Below, piece by piece: positions 44,170-54,103 of a DNA stretch of 64,000 bases. Position 1 is the first letter of the stretch. Each line of letters opens with the position of its first letter. Below the pieces are notes generated by a model. That model did not search any database, was not told where the DNA came from, and saw only the letters and a program-made list of their open reading frames with translations. A program made the position numbers and the translations under genes. Source of the DNA: Bacteroidales bacterium (GTDB taxonomy: Bacteria > Bacteroidota > Bacteroidia > Bacteroidales > UBA932); assembly GCA_017630215.1 (NCBI GenBank), contig JAGBVR010000002.1, positions 62,001 through 126,000 of the forward strand, written 5' to 3'.

Positions 44170-45395
44170 TTTCCAAACTGTTTTAACTTTCGGTAGAGAG
44201 TCCTCTCCGATATGCCGAGTTCCGCCGCAGCTTCCTTTCTGTTACCTCCATGCTTGCGGAGGACCTTTTCTATGAGTCCCATATTCGATGCCTTGATGGA
44301 CATTTCTTCCGGCTCTCGAGCTTCGTATTCCTGATCTTCCGGATCGTCATCATAGCCATACACATCCTCTGCAGGCTCGTGATTATGCTGCATATGAGCA
44401 TGTTCCGGAGGGGCGATAGCATGAGTCTGGCCATTTGCAAGACCGGCTTCCACTATTATCTTTTTAAGATACTCCACATCCTGCTTGAGCTGGAATATAG
44501 ACCTGATGATAGCTTCTCTCTCAGCCGCACTTTCGGGAGTGTCCTGGTGGGACGGGCTCATTGCGGGTAGGAGATTTTCCGGTTCGCGAGGTATATACCG
44601 CGACAACACGTCCATATCTATGACACATTTGTCAGACCCCGGTGACAATCTGCACGATTCCAAAGCAGAAACGGTCTCTGCAATATTCTTCAATTGTCTG
44701 ATATTGCCCGGCCACCTGTATTTGGTCAGCATTATGGAAGCATCTTCAGTCAACGCTACTCTTGCATAGCCGTATTTGGCCGAGAAGTCCGAAGCGAACT
44801 TCCGGAAAAGAAGATTGATATCATCGGGTCTCTCACGCAATGCCGGCATAGTGATGGTGACGGCACAGAGCCTGTAATAGAGGTCCTCACGGAATTTTCC
44901 CTTCGATACAGCATGGAAAAGATCCACATTGGTCGCTGCTATCACTCTCACATCCGTCTTGAGCACTTTCGAAGAGCCAACCCTTATGAATTCTCCTGAC
45001 TGGAGCACTCTGAGGAGCTTGGCCTGTGAAGCCAGCGGAAGCTCAGCGATCTCATCCAGGAATATCGTTCCGCCGTCAGCTTCTTCAAAATAACCTCTGC
45101 GCATTTCATGAGCACCGGTGAAAGATCCTTTTTCATGTCCGAAAAGCTCAGAATCAATAGTACCTTCCGGTATGGCTCCACAGTTGATAGCGAAATACTT
45201 GCCTCTCTTGCGGGAACTGTTCTGATGAATGATCTTCGGTATGTTTTCCTTTCCAACGCCACTCTCTCCGGAAACCAGGACGGTGATGTCAGTAGGGGCA
45301 ACAGTCACAGCCACCTCGAGCGCACGGTTCAAGGAGGGATTGTTGCCGATTATATCATATCGGTTCTTAAGACTCTGTAATTCCTGATTCGTCAT
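44166..45395 (-). CDS. Sigma-54 interacting transcriptional activator (AAA+, Fis-type HTH)
   Basis: A 409-residue activator of sigma-54 RNA polymerase: Walker A GESGVGKE, the sigma-54 contact loop GSFTGA (variant of GAFTGA), Walker B GGTIFLDEIAELP, and a C-terminal Fis-type helix-turn-helix (NRKEAAAELGISERTLYRKL). There is no N-terminal receiver or sensor domain, so activity may be set by expression or a partner. An unusual acidic/His-rich linker lies at about 305-365. It heads the run with lptE and secG. A minus-strand TAACTTTG at 45403-45410 is a candidate -7 element. Confidence 0.93.
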   Translation of the reverse strand: MTNQELQSLKNRYDIIGNNPSLNRALEVAVTVAPTDITVLVSGESGVGKENIPKIIHQNSSRKRGKYFAINCGAIPEGTIDSELFGHEKGSFTGAHEMRRGYFEEADGGTIFLDEIAELPLASQAKLLRVLQSGEFIRVGSSKVLKTDVRVIAATNVDLFHAVSKGKFREDLYYRLCAVTITMPALRERPDDINLLFRKFASDFSAKYGYARVALTEDASIMLTKYRWPGNIRQLKNIAETVSALESCRLSPGSDKCVIDMDVLSRYIPREPENLLPAMSPSHQDTPESAAEREAIIRSIFQLKQDVEYLKKIIVEAGLANGQTHAIAPPEHAHMQHNHEPAEDVYGYDDDPEDQEYEAREPEEMSIKASNMGLIEKVLRKHGGNRKEAAAELGISERTLYRKLKQFGK

Positions 45396-45531
45396 AATGG
45401 GACAAAGTTACGAAAAGGGTTTAAAATAATAAAAATAATATAAAAATAATAGCTATCTTTGCATGATTTGTATATGCTTGTGAATATAAACTCATTTAAT
45501 GCGAAACCAAACCAATTTAAAACTATAAGAA

Positions 45532-47166
45532 ATGAAGAAAATCACTAAAATGCTGTCTGTTGCTGCTCTCAGCATCGCAGCTGTAGCCTGCGGTTCACCT
45601 GAGAAGATGGCCAAGATGGCAGAGAATGTAACCGTAAAGTGCAACCCTGCAGTTCTTGAGGTTGTAGGTGGAGAAATCGTTGCTGATGTAACAGTAACTT
45701 ATCCGGAAGATTATTTCCATCCTAAGGCTATCCTTGAGGTAGTACCTGTAATCGTTTACGAAGGCGGTGAGGTTGCTATGGATTCATTCATGTTCCAGGG
45801 CGAGAAGGTTAAGGACAACTTCCAGGTAGTACCATCTGACGGAGCTACAGTTACCAAGAAAGTGAAGTTCCAGTATGTTCCCGGCATGGAGAAGTGCTAC
45901 CTCGAGCTTCGCGGTACAGTAAGCCACAAGTCAAAGTATGTAGACCTCCCTTCAAAGAAGGTTGCTGACGGAGCCAACACTACTTACATGCTCGTATGCC
46001 AGAAGGGTAAGGTAGATCTCAAGGCTGACGGATACCAGGAGATCATCAAGCAGACTGCAGAGGGTCAGATCCTTTATCAGATCAACAGCTCAAACGTAAG
46101 AAACAGCCAGCTCACTTCACAGTCAATCAAGGATTTCCAGGCTGCTCTCGACGAGATCAAGGCTAACGAGCGCAAGACTCTCACTGGTACTGACATCGTT
46201 GCTTATGCTTCTCCAGACGGAAAGGAGAACGAGAATGCAAAGCTTTCAGACAAGCGTTCTGCTTCTGCTGAGAAGGCATTCGGCAAGGTGACCAAGAAGC
46301 ATCCTGTGGATGGTCCTGTAAACGTTTCAAGCATCGCCGAGGACTGGGAAGGCTTCCAGGAGCTCGTAGCTGCTTCTGACATCGAGGACAAGGAGCTTAT
46401 CATCCGCGTTCTTTCTATGTATAGCGATCCTGCTGTACGCGAGAAGGAGATCAAGAACATGTCATCTATCTTCAAGACTCTTGCAAAGGAGGTTCTTCCT
46501 GAGCTCCGTCGCGCAAGATTCATCGCTAATGTTGAGTATCAGAACTATACTAACAGCGAGCTTCTTGAGCTTATCGATGAGAATATCGACGTTCTCGATG
46601 AGACAGCCCTTCTTCGCGCCGCTACTCTCGTGAAGGAGAACAACCAGAAGGTTGAGCTCTACAAGAAGGCTGCAGACAAGTTCAACAGCAATGCCGCACA
46701 GTACAACCTCGCTGTGACTTACCTCAACATGGATGAGAATAACAAGGCTAAGAGAGCTCTTGACAACTGCGAGCATGATGCTGACTGGAACAATGCAATG
46801 GGTGTAATCGCTCTCCGCAACGGTGAGACTGCACAGGCTGCCAAGTATTTCGCTGCTGCAGGTACTGAGACTGCAAAGGAGAACCTCGCAGTTATCGATG
46901 TTCTTAACGGCAAGTACAGCGACGCTGCTGCAAAGCTTGCAGGCAAGAATGGATACAATGCTGCTCTCGTAGCTCTCCTTAACGGTAACAACGCTCCTGC
47001 TGCCGCTCTCAAGTGCGAGTGCCCACAGGCTGCTTACCTCCGCGCTGTTGCTGCCGCACGTCAGGGCAACGCTGCTGCCGTAGCAACTAACCTCGACGCT
47101 GCAAAGGCTTGCGAGAAGCTTGCTGCAAGAGCTGCAAAGGATATCGAATTCGCTCAGTACAGATAA
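45532..47166 (+). CDS. Abundant-type lipoprotein with OmpA-like and TPR regions
   Basis: A 544-residue lipoprotein (lipobox AAVAC). Residues about 30-180 form an unrecognised beta-rich domain; about 205-265 resemble an OmpA-like peptidoglycan-binding region (VAYASPDGKENENAKLSDKR); about 350-540 are Ala/Asn-rich TPR repeats (AQYNLAVTYLNMDENNKAKRA). Codon use is strikingly uniform (GCT, GTT/GTA, AAG, CTC, CGC), unlike most neighbours, a sign of very high expression. A TATCTTTG at 45454-45461 is the likely -7 element, about 70 bases upstream. It probably links outer membrane and cell wall. Confidence 0.8.
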   Translation: MKKITKMLSVAALSIAAVACGSPEKMAKMAENVTVKCNPAVLEVVGGEIVADVTVTYPEDYFHPKAILEVVPVIVYEGGEVAMDSFMFQGEKVKDNFQVVPSDGATVTKKVKFQYVPGMEKCYLELRGTVSHKSKYVDLPSKKVADGANTTYMLVCQKGKVDLKADGYQEIIKQTAEGQILYQINSSNVRNSQLTSQSIKDFQAALDEIKANERKTLTGTDIVAYASPDGKENENAKLSDKRSASAEKAFGKVTKKHPVDGPVNVSSIAEDWEGFQELVAASDIEDKELIIRVLSMYSDPAVREKEIKNMSSIFKTLAKEVLPELRRARFIANVEYQNYTNSELLELIDENIDVLDETALLRAATLVKENNQKVELYKKAADKFNSNAAQYNLAVTYLNMDENNKAKRALDNCEHDADWNNAMGVIALRNGETAQAAKYFAAAGTETAKENLAVIDVLNGKYSDAAAKLAGKNGYNAALVALLNGNNAPAAALKCECPQAAYLRAVAAARQGNAAAVATNLDAAKACEKLAARAAKDIEFAQYR

Positions 47167-47169
47167 TTC

Positions 47170-48399
47170 TTACTTGAACATATCCATAACTCCTGATGCC
47201 GGTCTTCCTGACATCAGGAGTTTTTTCATTTCTTCCATATAAGGTGCAATATGAGAAAAGAACATCTCATAGCCTTCGCAGAGTGCGTTCAGGCCGGTTT
47301 CACCTTTATCGGTAGTATTGAATCTATGTTTAGGGCATTCGCCGTGACAGGCGAAAAACCAGCGGCAACGGAAGCATTTCTTCGGAAGTCCGCTCCTCTT
47401 GTCAATACCGAACTTCACTTGCTTCGATGAGTTCATCAAGGTGCGAAGGTCCGTCTGAAGAACATTTCCTATCTTATAATCATTATACACGAAATGGTCG
47501 CACGGATACAAGTCTCCATTATGTTCAATAACGGAATTGCCTCCGCAGGTCTCTGCCATGGCACATAGGCCCGGCTGTACCCCGCACCAGCAGGCAAGGG
47601 CTGCATCAAACTGATTTACAAAGACTTTACCCACATCATGACGGATCCAATAATCGAAGATATCGCATAGAAACTTTCCAAATCCGACAGCTGTGACCGA
47701 CCAAGGAGCAAGTCTTGCCCCAGATGTATCAGGGCTTACGATAAGACCGTTCTTCACATGCTCCACGACAGGCATGAACTGTATGAAGCGGGTACCGGCC
47801 GACTTCAGAAATTGGTATATCTCCAAGGCCTTTCCTTCCGACTGCTTATTGACCGTAGTCATTACATTGTATTGGACTCCTGCCCGATAGAGCTCAAACA
47901 TCCCCCTTCGTACACGCTCGAATACAGAAGCACCGCCTTTCCCGCCACGATAAGCGTCATGAACCTTCTGAGGTCCGTCAAGCGAAACACCTATAAGGAA
48001 TCCGTTGGCACGGAAGAATTCCGCCCATTCACGGGTGATAAGGGTGGCGTTGGTCTGGAGAGTGTTGTGAATCTTTTTCCCTTCTCCGTATTTACGCTGT
48101 AGGACGATGGCTTTTTTGTAGAAATCAAGGCCTGCCAAGAGAGGCTCGCCTCCATGCCAGTTGAAGAAGACATCCGGCACATCATTGGCGGCAATATATT
48201 CCTTTATGAAATGCTCGAGCATCTGCTCGGACATACGAGGTTCCCGGCCGCCGTATATCTCCGCCTTATCGAGATAATAGCAGTAATGGCACCTGAGATT
48301 GCAAAGCGAGCCCACAGGCTTTATCATTATATTGAAAGCCTGCGGGCCCGTGATTTTTACGGCGTCCTGAAGGGTCAATGTATCCTTCAGATCAGCCAT
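47170..48399 (-). CDS. Anaerobic sulfatase-maturating enzyme (radical SAM/SPASM)
   Basis: A 409-residue radical SAM enzyme that oxidises a Cys or Ser in sulfatases to formylglycine without oxygen. The SAM cluster motif CNLRCHYCYY (CxxxCxxC) is at about residues 33-40 and NWHGGEPLLAG follows. The SPASM region holds the remaining cysteines (CGVQPGLC, CGGNSV, DLYPCDHF, CFRCRWFFACHGECPK). It follows the sulfatase gene with stop and start sharing one base (TAATG), so it almost certainly matures that sulfatase. Confidence 0.95.
   Translation of the reverse strand: MADLKDTLTLQDAVKITGPQAFNIMIKPVGSLCNLRCHYCYYLDKAEIYGGREPRMSEQMLEHFIKEYIAANDVPDVFFNWHGGEPLLAGLDFYKKAIVLQRKYGEGKKIHNTLQTNATLITREWAEFFRANGFLIGVSLDGPQKVHDAYRGGKGGASVFERVRRGMFELYRAGVQYNVMTTVNKQSEGKALEIYQFLKSAGTRFIQFMPVVEHVKNGLIVSPDTSGARLAPWSVTAVGFGKFLCDIFDYWIRHDVGKVFVNQFDAALACWCGVQPGLCAMAETCGGNSVIEHNGDLYPCDHFVYNDYKIGNVLQTDLRTLMNSSKQVKFGIDKRSGLPKKCFRCRWFFACHGECPKHRFNTTDKGETGLNALCEGYEMFFSHIAPYMEEMKKLLMSGRPASGVMDMFK
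47188..47226 (+). terminator. Terminator inside the 3' end of the maturase gene
   Basis: Perfect 11-bp arms AACTCCTGATG (47188-47198) and CATCAGGAGTT (47212-47222) are followed by a T6 run (47221-47226). It ends the + strand lipoprotein transcript and at the same time encodes the C-terminal residues of the opposite-strand maturase. Confidence 0.8.
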
Positions 48400-49784
48400 T
48401 AGAACGGATTCTGAGGAGGTGCAAAGTCGTAGAATGTACCGTAATCGCTTCTGCGTGGCTTACCTGGCATATCCGGATAGAAATCCACCTCATCCACACG
48501 AGTCTTGAGGTCAGCCACAGCCGCCTTAAGTTCGTCAGAAGCATCGGTATACATTACAGGATTCTTAAACTCAGGATCCTTCTTATATTCGTATATTCTT
48601 CCGTCCCAGAAATACGCATAGTCATCGTTCATCGCATAGCGTGAAGCATATGGTGCAGGAGTAGTCGGCCAGAGAGGGTTGAAATGCACGAGGCTGAGGT
48701 CTTTCTCCAGAGGCTCCTGACCATTGATTTCAGGGAAGAGGCTGACTCCATCGATATTCCATTCCTGAGGAATATCGATTCCGCAGATATCTGCAATTGT
48801 AGGGAAAATATCAGTCAGATCTGCAATCCTATCGCTTGTCTTTCCTCCTATTCTGTCTCCCCAGGCAATTACCAGAGGCACGTGAGTTCCTCTGTAATTC
48901 GGAGCTCCCTTACCGCCGCGGATACGGCTTCCATCCTTCTGCTTGGAAACGATACGAGTAGAAGTTCCGTTGTCAGCCGAGAAAATGAAGATGGTATTGT
49001 CCCATACTCCCTTTTCCTTTAGGTGAGCCACCATATTTCCGACCTGCTTGTCCATATACTTGACCATATCGCGGAAATATGAAGTATCCTGTCCGGCTGT
49101 AAAGCGGCTTTCGTAATTCCAATCCCAGTCGTACGAATCCGGGGTAGTTACGTGAGGAGTGTGTACGAGCGGCTCAGTAAAATAGAGCATAAAAGGCTGT
49201 CCTTCTGCCACTTTACGATCAATATAATCGAAAGCATAGTCTTCCATGGCATCCGGACCATAAGGACAATACTCGTATGTCTTTCCATTATTGTCGTAAT
49301 AGCTGTTAGCGAAGCGATCTGTCTTATGAACATCACGACACTCCTTGTAAAGTTCCACCTGAGCAAGGAAAGATTCGTCCCAACCGAGCTTCGGAACCAT
49401 CTCACGAGAGCGTCCCATCTGCCATTTTCCGACGATTGCAGTAGAATATCCTGCATCCTGAGCCAGATGTGCGAATGTTCTTTCATCGTCATTCATATAT
49501 CCGAAGCAGACATAATTGCGGTCGCTGTACATTCCGGTCATCACCTGCACGCGGCTCGGGCTGCTAAGCGGAAGGGCATTCATATTGGAATACATAATAC
49601 CCTGCTGTGCCAAAGCATCGACATTAGGGGTTTCATACTCCGCTCCACCGTAGCATCCGAAGCATTCTGCCCCGATGTCGTCGGCAAAGAAGAATACGAT
49701 ATTAGGCTTCTGCTCCTGAGCCGGAGTACAAGCTGCTGCAGCCATCAACGAGCCGAATCCACAGATTTTCTTAAAATTGCTCAT
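48399..49784 (-). CDS. Sulfatase lipoprotein, Ser-type active site
   Basis: A 461-residue sulfatase with a lipoprotein signal (AAAAC). Metal ligands are in NIVFFFADDIG; the formylglycine motif is SSPSR (Ser74-Ser75-Pro76-Ser77-Arg78), the Ser form of (C/S)xPxR, which needs anaerobic maturation. The WQMGRS and FIFSADNGTS blocks carry further active-site residues. The likely substrate is a sulfated host or algal glycan; the exact sulfate position cannot be told. It forms a two-gene unit with its maturase. Confidence 0.94.
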   Translation of the reverse strand: MSNFKKICGFGSLMAAAACTPAQEQKPNIVFFFADDIGAECFGCYGGAEYETPNVDALAQQGIMYSNMNALPLSSPSRVQVMTGMYSDRNYVCFGYMNDDERTFAHLAQDAGYSTAIVGKWQMGRSREMVPKLGWDESFLAQVELYKECRDVHKTDRFANSYYDNNGKTYEYCPYGPDAMEDYAFDYIDRKVAEGQPFMLYFTEPLVHTPHVTTPDSYDWDWNYESRFTAGQDTSYFRDMVKYMDKQVGNMVAHLKEKGVWDNTIFIFSADNGTSTRIVSKQKDGSRIRGGKGAPNYRGTHVPLVIAWGDRIGGKTSDRIADLTDIFPTIADICGIDIPQEWNIDGVSLFPEINGQEPLEKDLSLVHFNPLWPTTPAPYASRYAMNDDYAYFWDGRIYEYKKDPEFKNPVMYTDASDELKAAVADLKTRVDEVDFYPDMPGKPRRSDYGTFYDFAPPQNPF

Positions 49785-49789
49785 ATCCG

Positions 49790-50476
49790 TTATTTTCTAT
49801 TGGCTACAATATAATCCATAACCTTGACAAGGTCAGCCAATTCGTTCCAATCTATTTTTTCTGATTTCAGGAAAGCCTTGAGCGCCTTCTTATCCAGTCC
49901 CTCCAAAGAAGTCACAGCCTTTCTTTCAGCCGGCACCTGCTCCATTCCTATGACCATATACAAAGACTTGCGGAAAGGCAGCTTTTCAGAATCGTCTTTC
50001 ATAGCAAGAAGATCCTTATAGACATCAGTCATAAGGTATCCGTCATATTGATTGATGGCATTTTCATTATACAGAAAAGTCTTGGTGGTGGTACTGTTCA
50101 ATGACGTAGTGCCATATGCTCCGTCATTCCTTACCACTGCCGAATACGTAGCCCTTATTTCCTCCACGATATAGCCTCCCGGAGCTCTTGCAAGGACCTT
50201 CAGCATCTTACCCCCGACATTGCGGAAGACATCATCGCCGATAACAAGAGTCGTTGCATTCAGAGTATTGGCCTCCTTGATCTTACCGTCCTCGACATAA
50301 TGCAGCGCACCCAGGTTAAGATGAATATTGAACAAAGCCGTTTCTGTCTTTGAGCGGACATTAAGCACGCCTTCCTTGAACTCAGGGTACAGATACGGCC
50401 AATTAGTGGTAGGGGCCTGTGCAAAAGCCGCCACACTCATCAATGTGGCGACACACAAGAACATCAATTTCTTCAT
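49790..50476 (-). CDS. Exported protein of unknown family, paralogue B
   Basis: A 228-residue protein with a signal peptide (LMSVAAFAQ). It shares TNWPYLYPEFKEG, FNIHLNLGALHY, IGDDVFRNVGGKMLKVL and a C-terminal KKALKAFLK block with the next gene, so the two arose by tandem duplication. No known domain is recognised. The ORF extends to 50503, but that start lacks a signal peptide. It lies 1 base after its paralogue and 5 bases before the sulfatase gene. Confidence 0.75.
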   Translation of the reverse strand: MKKLMFLCVATLMSVAAFAQAPTTNWPYLYPEFKEGVLNVRSKTETALFNIHLNLGALHYVEDGKIKEANTLNATTLVIGDDVFRNVGGKMLKVLARAPGGYIVEEIRATYSAVVRNDGAYGTTSLNSTTTKTFLYNENAINQYDGYLMTDVYKDLLAMKDDSEKLPFRKSLYMVIGMEQVPAERKAVTSLEGLDKKALKAFLKSEKIDWNELADLVKVMDYIVANRK

Positions 50477-50477
50477 T

Positions 50478-51161
50478 TTATTCAGAAGCAGTGATAAAAT
50501 CAATTATCTTCACAAGGTCTTCCGGTTCCTTCCACTTGATGTCATTCGCCTTCAAAAATGCCGAAAACGCCTTCTTATCCACACCTGTCATATCGATTAC
50601 GGTACTCTTATTGGCGAAAATCATCTGAATACCTATTACAATAAATGTCTTTTGGGTCACCGGCACCTTGTCGGAATCATCCTTTATGGCAATCAGATCC
50701 TTATAGCTGTCGGTGATTAGATATCCATTGAAACTTCCGTTATTCTCCTGATGGGAGAATGTCTTGTCCCTGTTCGCCACAGCACCGCCATAGGCTCCGT
50801 CCCTGCTTATTATACCTGTGAAATTGGCCAATGTCTCCAATACGACGAAGCCACCTTCAGTCTGAGCCAGAACCTTGAGCATCTTGCCTCCGACATTACG
50901 GTAGACATCATCACCGATGGTCATTGATTTGATGCCCACGGTAGGATGCTCCTCGATGGTGCCATCTTTCAGATAGTGCAATGTTCCGATATTGAGATGG
51001 ATATTATAACGTCCCTTCTCGACCAGACCACCTATTTTCTCGATCTCGCCTTCCAAAAAGTCAGGATACATATAAGGCCAATTGACTGTCGGTGAGACAT
51101 TTTGTGCCAAAGCTGTCACGGCCATGAAGGCCGCGACAAGCAAGAAAATGATTTTTTTCAT
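50478..51161 (-). CDS. Exported protein of unknown family, paralogue A
   Basis: A 227-residue protein with a signal peptide (AVTALAQ) and the same order of blocks as the neighbour: VNWPYMYPDFLEG, YNIHLNIGTLHY, IGDDVYRNVGGKMLKVL, DSYKDLIAIKDDS and VDKKAFSAFLK. It lies 5 bases after aspS. The two proteins look secreted and beta-rich in the middle, with a helical end; no function is proposed. Confidence 0.75.
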   Translation of the reverse strand: MKKIIFLLVAAFMAVTALAQNVSPTVNWPYMYPDFLEGEIEKIGGLVEKGRYNIHLNIGTLHYLKDGTIEEHPTVGIKSMTIGDDVYRNVGGKMLKVLAQTEGGFVVLETLANFTGIISRDGAYGGAVANRDKTFSHQENNGSFNGYLITDSYKDLIAIKDDSDKVPVTQKTFIVIGIQMIFANKSTVIDMTGVDKKAFSAFLKANDIKWKEPEDLVKIIDFITASE

Positions 51162-51166
51162 AGTAT

Positions 51167-52939
51167 TTATTCTTTATGCTCAGCCTTTGATTCAAGGAAG
51201 AGCTCGTCCATCTGTTCCTGGTCGATGTATGAAGGAGAATCGATCATAACGTCGCGGCCCTGATTGTTCTTAGGGAATGCGATATAGTCGCGGATTGTCT
51301 CCTGACCTCCGAAGAGCGAGCAGACACGGTCGAATCCGAATGCGAGACCACCGTGAGGAGGTGCACCGAACTTGAATGCATTGATTATGAAGCCGAACTT
51401 GTATTCTGCATCCTCCTTGCTGATGCCGAGAACCTCGAACATACGCTCCTGCATTGCAGCCTCGTGGATACGGATAGATCCGCCACCGAGCTCGGTACCG
51501 TTAAGCACGAAGTCGTAAGCATTGGCGCAAACCTTCTCGAGATCTTCCTTCTTATCACTGTAGAAGAGCTCGAGGTGCTCCGGCTTAGGAGCTGTGAACG
51601 GATGGTGCATGGCATAGAAACGCTGAGTCTCGTCGTCCCACTCCACGAGAGGGAAATCCACCACCCAGAGAGGTGCGAAATTGAACGGATCACGGAGGCC
51701 AAGGCGGTTACCCATCTCGATACGGAGTACTCCGAGCATGTTCTGAGTCTTTCTCTTGACACCACAGAGAACGAGCATCATATCACCTTTCTTTGCGCCG
51801 AGACGGTCTGCAACAGCCTGAAGCTGCTCAGGAGTGTAGAACTTGTCGATAGAAGACTTGATGGAGCCATCCTCGTTGAGCTTGATGTAAACGAGTCCCT
51901 TGGCACCCACCTGAGGTCTCTTGACCCACTCTGTAAGCTCATCGATCTGCTTGCGGGTATAATTTGCTGTACCCTCTACGTTGATTGCACCGATATAATC
52001 TACACTGTCAAATACTGAGAAGCCGCATCCCTTCACGAGGTCTGTGATCTCATGAATCTTCATATCGAAACGGATATCCGGCTTGTCTGATCCATAGAAA
52101 TCCATCGCATCGTACCAGCTCATACGCGGGATACGCTCTGCGATCTCCACATTGAGGACATTCTTGAAGAGGGTTCTCATCATTCCCTCGAATGTGTTGA
52201 GCACATCTTCCTGCTCTACGAAAGACATCTCGCAGTCGATCTGAGTGAACTCAGGCTGACGGTCAGCGCGGAGATCCTCGTCACGGAAACAGCGTACGAT
52301 CTGGAAATAGCGGTCGTAACCTGCCACCATAAGAAGCTGCTTGAATGTCTGAGGAGACTGAGGAAGAGCATAGAACTGACCAGGGTTCATACGTGATGGA
52401 ACCACGAAGTCACGAGCTCCCTCAGGAGTAGATTTGATCAAATATGGGGTCTCTATCTCAAGGAAGTTCTGAGCGTCGAGATAATTGCGAACCTCATGAG
52501 CGATCTGGTGACGGATCTTGAGTGCTCTCTGAAGAGGACCGCGACGAAGGTCGAGATAACGATATTTCGCGCGGAGTTCCTCACCACCGTCACTGTCTTC
52601 TTCGATTGTGAAAGGAGGGGTGTTGGCCTTATTAAGAACCTTGATCTCGCTGAGGCTGATCTCGATATCACCGGTAGGCATCTTAGGGTTCTTGCTCTGG
52701 CGCTCGATCACCTCACCGGTAACCTGGATGACCCACTCACGTCCAAGGCTTGAAGCGGTCTCTACAAGTTCTGCCGCAGCATGTGCATCCACTACAAGCT
52801 GAGTGATGCCGTAACGGTCTCTAAGATCCACGAATGTCATTCCGCCAAGCTTTCTTGACTTCTGCACCCATCCGGCCAAAGTAACTGTCTGGCCTGCATT
52901 TTCAATGCGGAGTTCCCCGCAGGTATGTGTTCTGTACAT
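51167..52939 (-). CDS. aspS: Aspartyl-tRNA synthetase
   Basis: A 590-residue bacterial-type class II synthetase. It has the N-terminal OB-fold [11 protein letters not shown] with [15 protein letters not shown], motif 1 near FLEIETPYL, motif 2 [18 protein letters not shown], the GAD insertion domain of about 110 residues in the middle, and motif 3 GLAFGFDRV. It is the first of a five-gene minus-strand run (aspS, paralogues A and B, sulfatase, maturase) with gaps of 1 to 5 bases. Confidence 0.97.
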   Translation of the reverse strand: MYRTHTCGELRIENAGQTVTLAGWVQKSRKLGGMTFVDLRDRYGITQLVVDAHAAAELVETASSLGREWVIQVTGEVIERQSKNPKMPTGDIEISLSEIKVLNKANTPPFTIEEDSDGGEELRAKYRYLDLRRGPLQRALKIRHQIAHEVRNYLDAQNFLEIETPYLIKSTPEGARDFVVPSRMNPGQFYALPQSPQTFKQLLMVAGYDRYFQIVRCFRDEDLRADRQPEFTQIDCEMSFVEQEDVLNTFEGMMRTLFKNVLNVEIAERIPRMSWYDAMDFYGSDKPDIRFDMKIHEITDLVKGCGFSVFDSVDYIGAINVEGTANYTRKQIDELTEWVKRPQVGAKGLVYIKLNEDGSIKSSIDKFYTPEQLQAVADRLGAKKGDMMLVLCGVKRKTQNMLGVLRIEMGNRLGLRDPFNFAPLWVVDFPLVEWDDETQRFYAMHHPFTAPKPEHLELFYSDKKEDLEKVCANAYDFVLNGTELGGGSIRIHEAAMQERMFEVLGISKEDAEYKFGFIINAFKFGAPPHGGLAFGFDRVCSLFGGQETIRDYIAFPKNNQGRDVMIDSPSYIDQEQMDELFLESKAEHKE

Positions 52940-53032
52940 ATAGTGTTGTTTTTATATTTTCGTAATAACTTACAAAAATACGAAATAAATAATAATTGTA
53001 ATACATTTGCAAGCGTAAAATGCATTTGCACT

Positions 53033-54049
53033 ATGTGGTTGATACTTGCTTTCTTCTCTGCAGCAATGCTCGGGTTCTACGATGCCTCGAAAAAGGCTTC
53101 TCTAAAGGACAATGCGGTCCTTCCCGTACTGCTGCTGAACACGATATTCTCGACGATGATCTTTTCACCGTTTCTACTGGACTACCTTGGCGGATTCGGA
53201 TGGTTCGACGGAACATTCCTTGACACCTCTCCATTCCAGGGAAAAACCCAAACGCCTGCAGATCAGCAGATTATAGAAACTGCGTGCTCTCTACCGACGG
53301 CACGCAGTGCGCACAACTTCCTAGGAATCAACGCATTAAGCTCCTCCTATCTAATCATCAAAGCTCATCTGATGGTAGTCCTGAAGGCTTTCATTGTACT
53401 TTCATCGTGGATATGCGGATATTTCGGACTTAAACACCTGCCGCTTACCATCGTCGGTCCGATCAATGCAACAAGACCGGTACTGGTGCTGCTGGGGGCC
53501 CTGCTGTTCTTCGGAGAAAGGCTCAATATCCTCCAATGGACCGGTGTCCTGCTGGCTCTGGCCTCAATCTTCCTGATGAGCCGCGCGGGGAAGAAGGAAA
53601 ACATTGATTTCAAGAGCAATAAATGGATATGGTGCGTAGCGGCAGCGACTCTGATGGGAGCAGTCAGCGGACTTTATGACAAGTTCATAATGAAGTCGCT
53701 CAGCCCGATGTTCGTGCAGAGCTGGTTCAATTTCTACCAGATGGTCATCATGGCTGTCATCTGCTCTCTGATCTGGTATCCGTCCCGTCATAAGACCACC
53801 CCGTTCCGCTGGAGCCGGGCCATTCCATTGATTTCAATATTCATCTGCATAGGCGACTTCGCCTATTTCACATCACTCAGCGACCCGGATTCGATGATAT
53901 CCGTCGTTTCGCTGGTCAGACGCAGTTCAGTGATAATTTCATTCCTTTGCGGCGTGGTCATCTTCAAGGAAAGGAACATCAAGGCCAAGCTGGTGGATCT
54001 AGCTATCATTCTGCTGGGAATGGCCTTCATCTGGATGGGAACGAACTGA
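53033..54049 (+). CDS. EamA/DMT family transporter
   Basis: About 338 residues with roughly ten hydrophobic segments in two EamA repeats (SSWICGYFGLKHLPLTIVGP..RPVLVLLGALLFFGE in the first, SVVSLVRRSSVIISFLCGVVIFKE in the second). These are inner-membrane drug/metabolite transporters; the substrate is unknown. The ATG at 53033 is chosen because upstream codons (from 52925) are polar and overlap the aspS start. A TACATTTG at 53002-53009 is a likely -7 element. Confidence 0.88.
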   Translation: MWLILAFFSAAMLGFYDASKKASLKDNAVLPVLLLNTIFSTMIFSPFLLDYLGGFGWFDGTFLDTSPFQGKTQTPADQQIIETACSLPTARSAHNFLGINALSSSYLIIKAHLMVVLKAFIVLSSWICGYFGLKHLPLTIVGPINATRPVLVLLGALLFFGERLNILQWTGVLLALASIFLMSRAGKKENIDFKSNKWIWCVAAATLMGAVSGLYDKFIMKSLSPMFVQSWFNFYQMVIMAVICSLIWYPSRHKTTPFRWSRAIPLISIFICIGDFAYFTSLSDPDSMISVVSLVRRSSVIISFLCGVVIFKERNIKAKLVDLAIILLGMAFIWMGTN

Positions 54050-54103
54050 TGTAAGAATTCCTCTTAAAAAATTATATATTTGTAGAAATTTTGATATCGA
54101 TAT

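Noticed and set aside
51353..52018. A 221-residue + strand ORF inside aspS
   Set aside because: Antisense shadow caused by codon bias of a highly expressed gene; aspS motifs are intact on the other strand.
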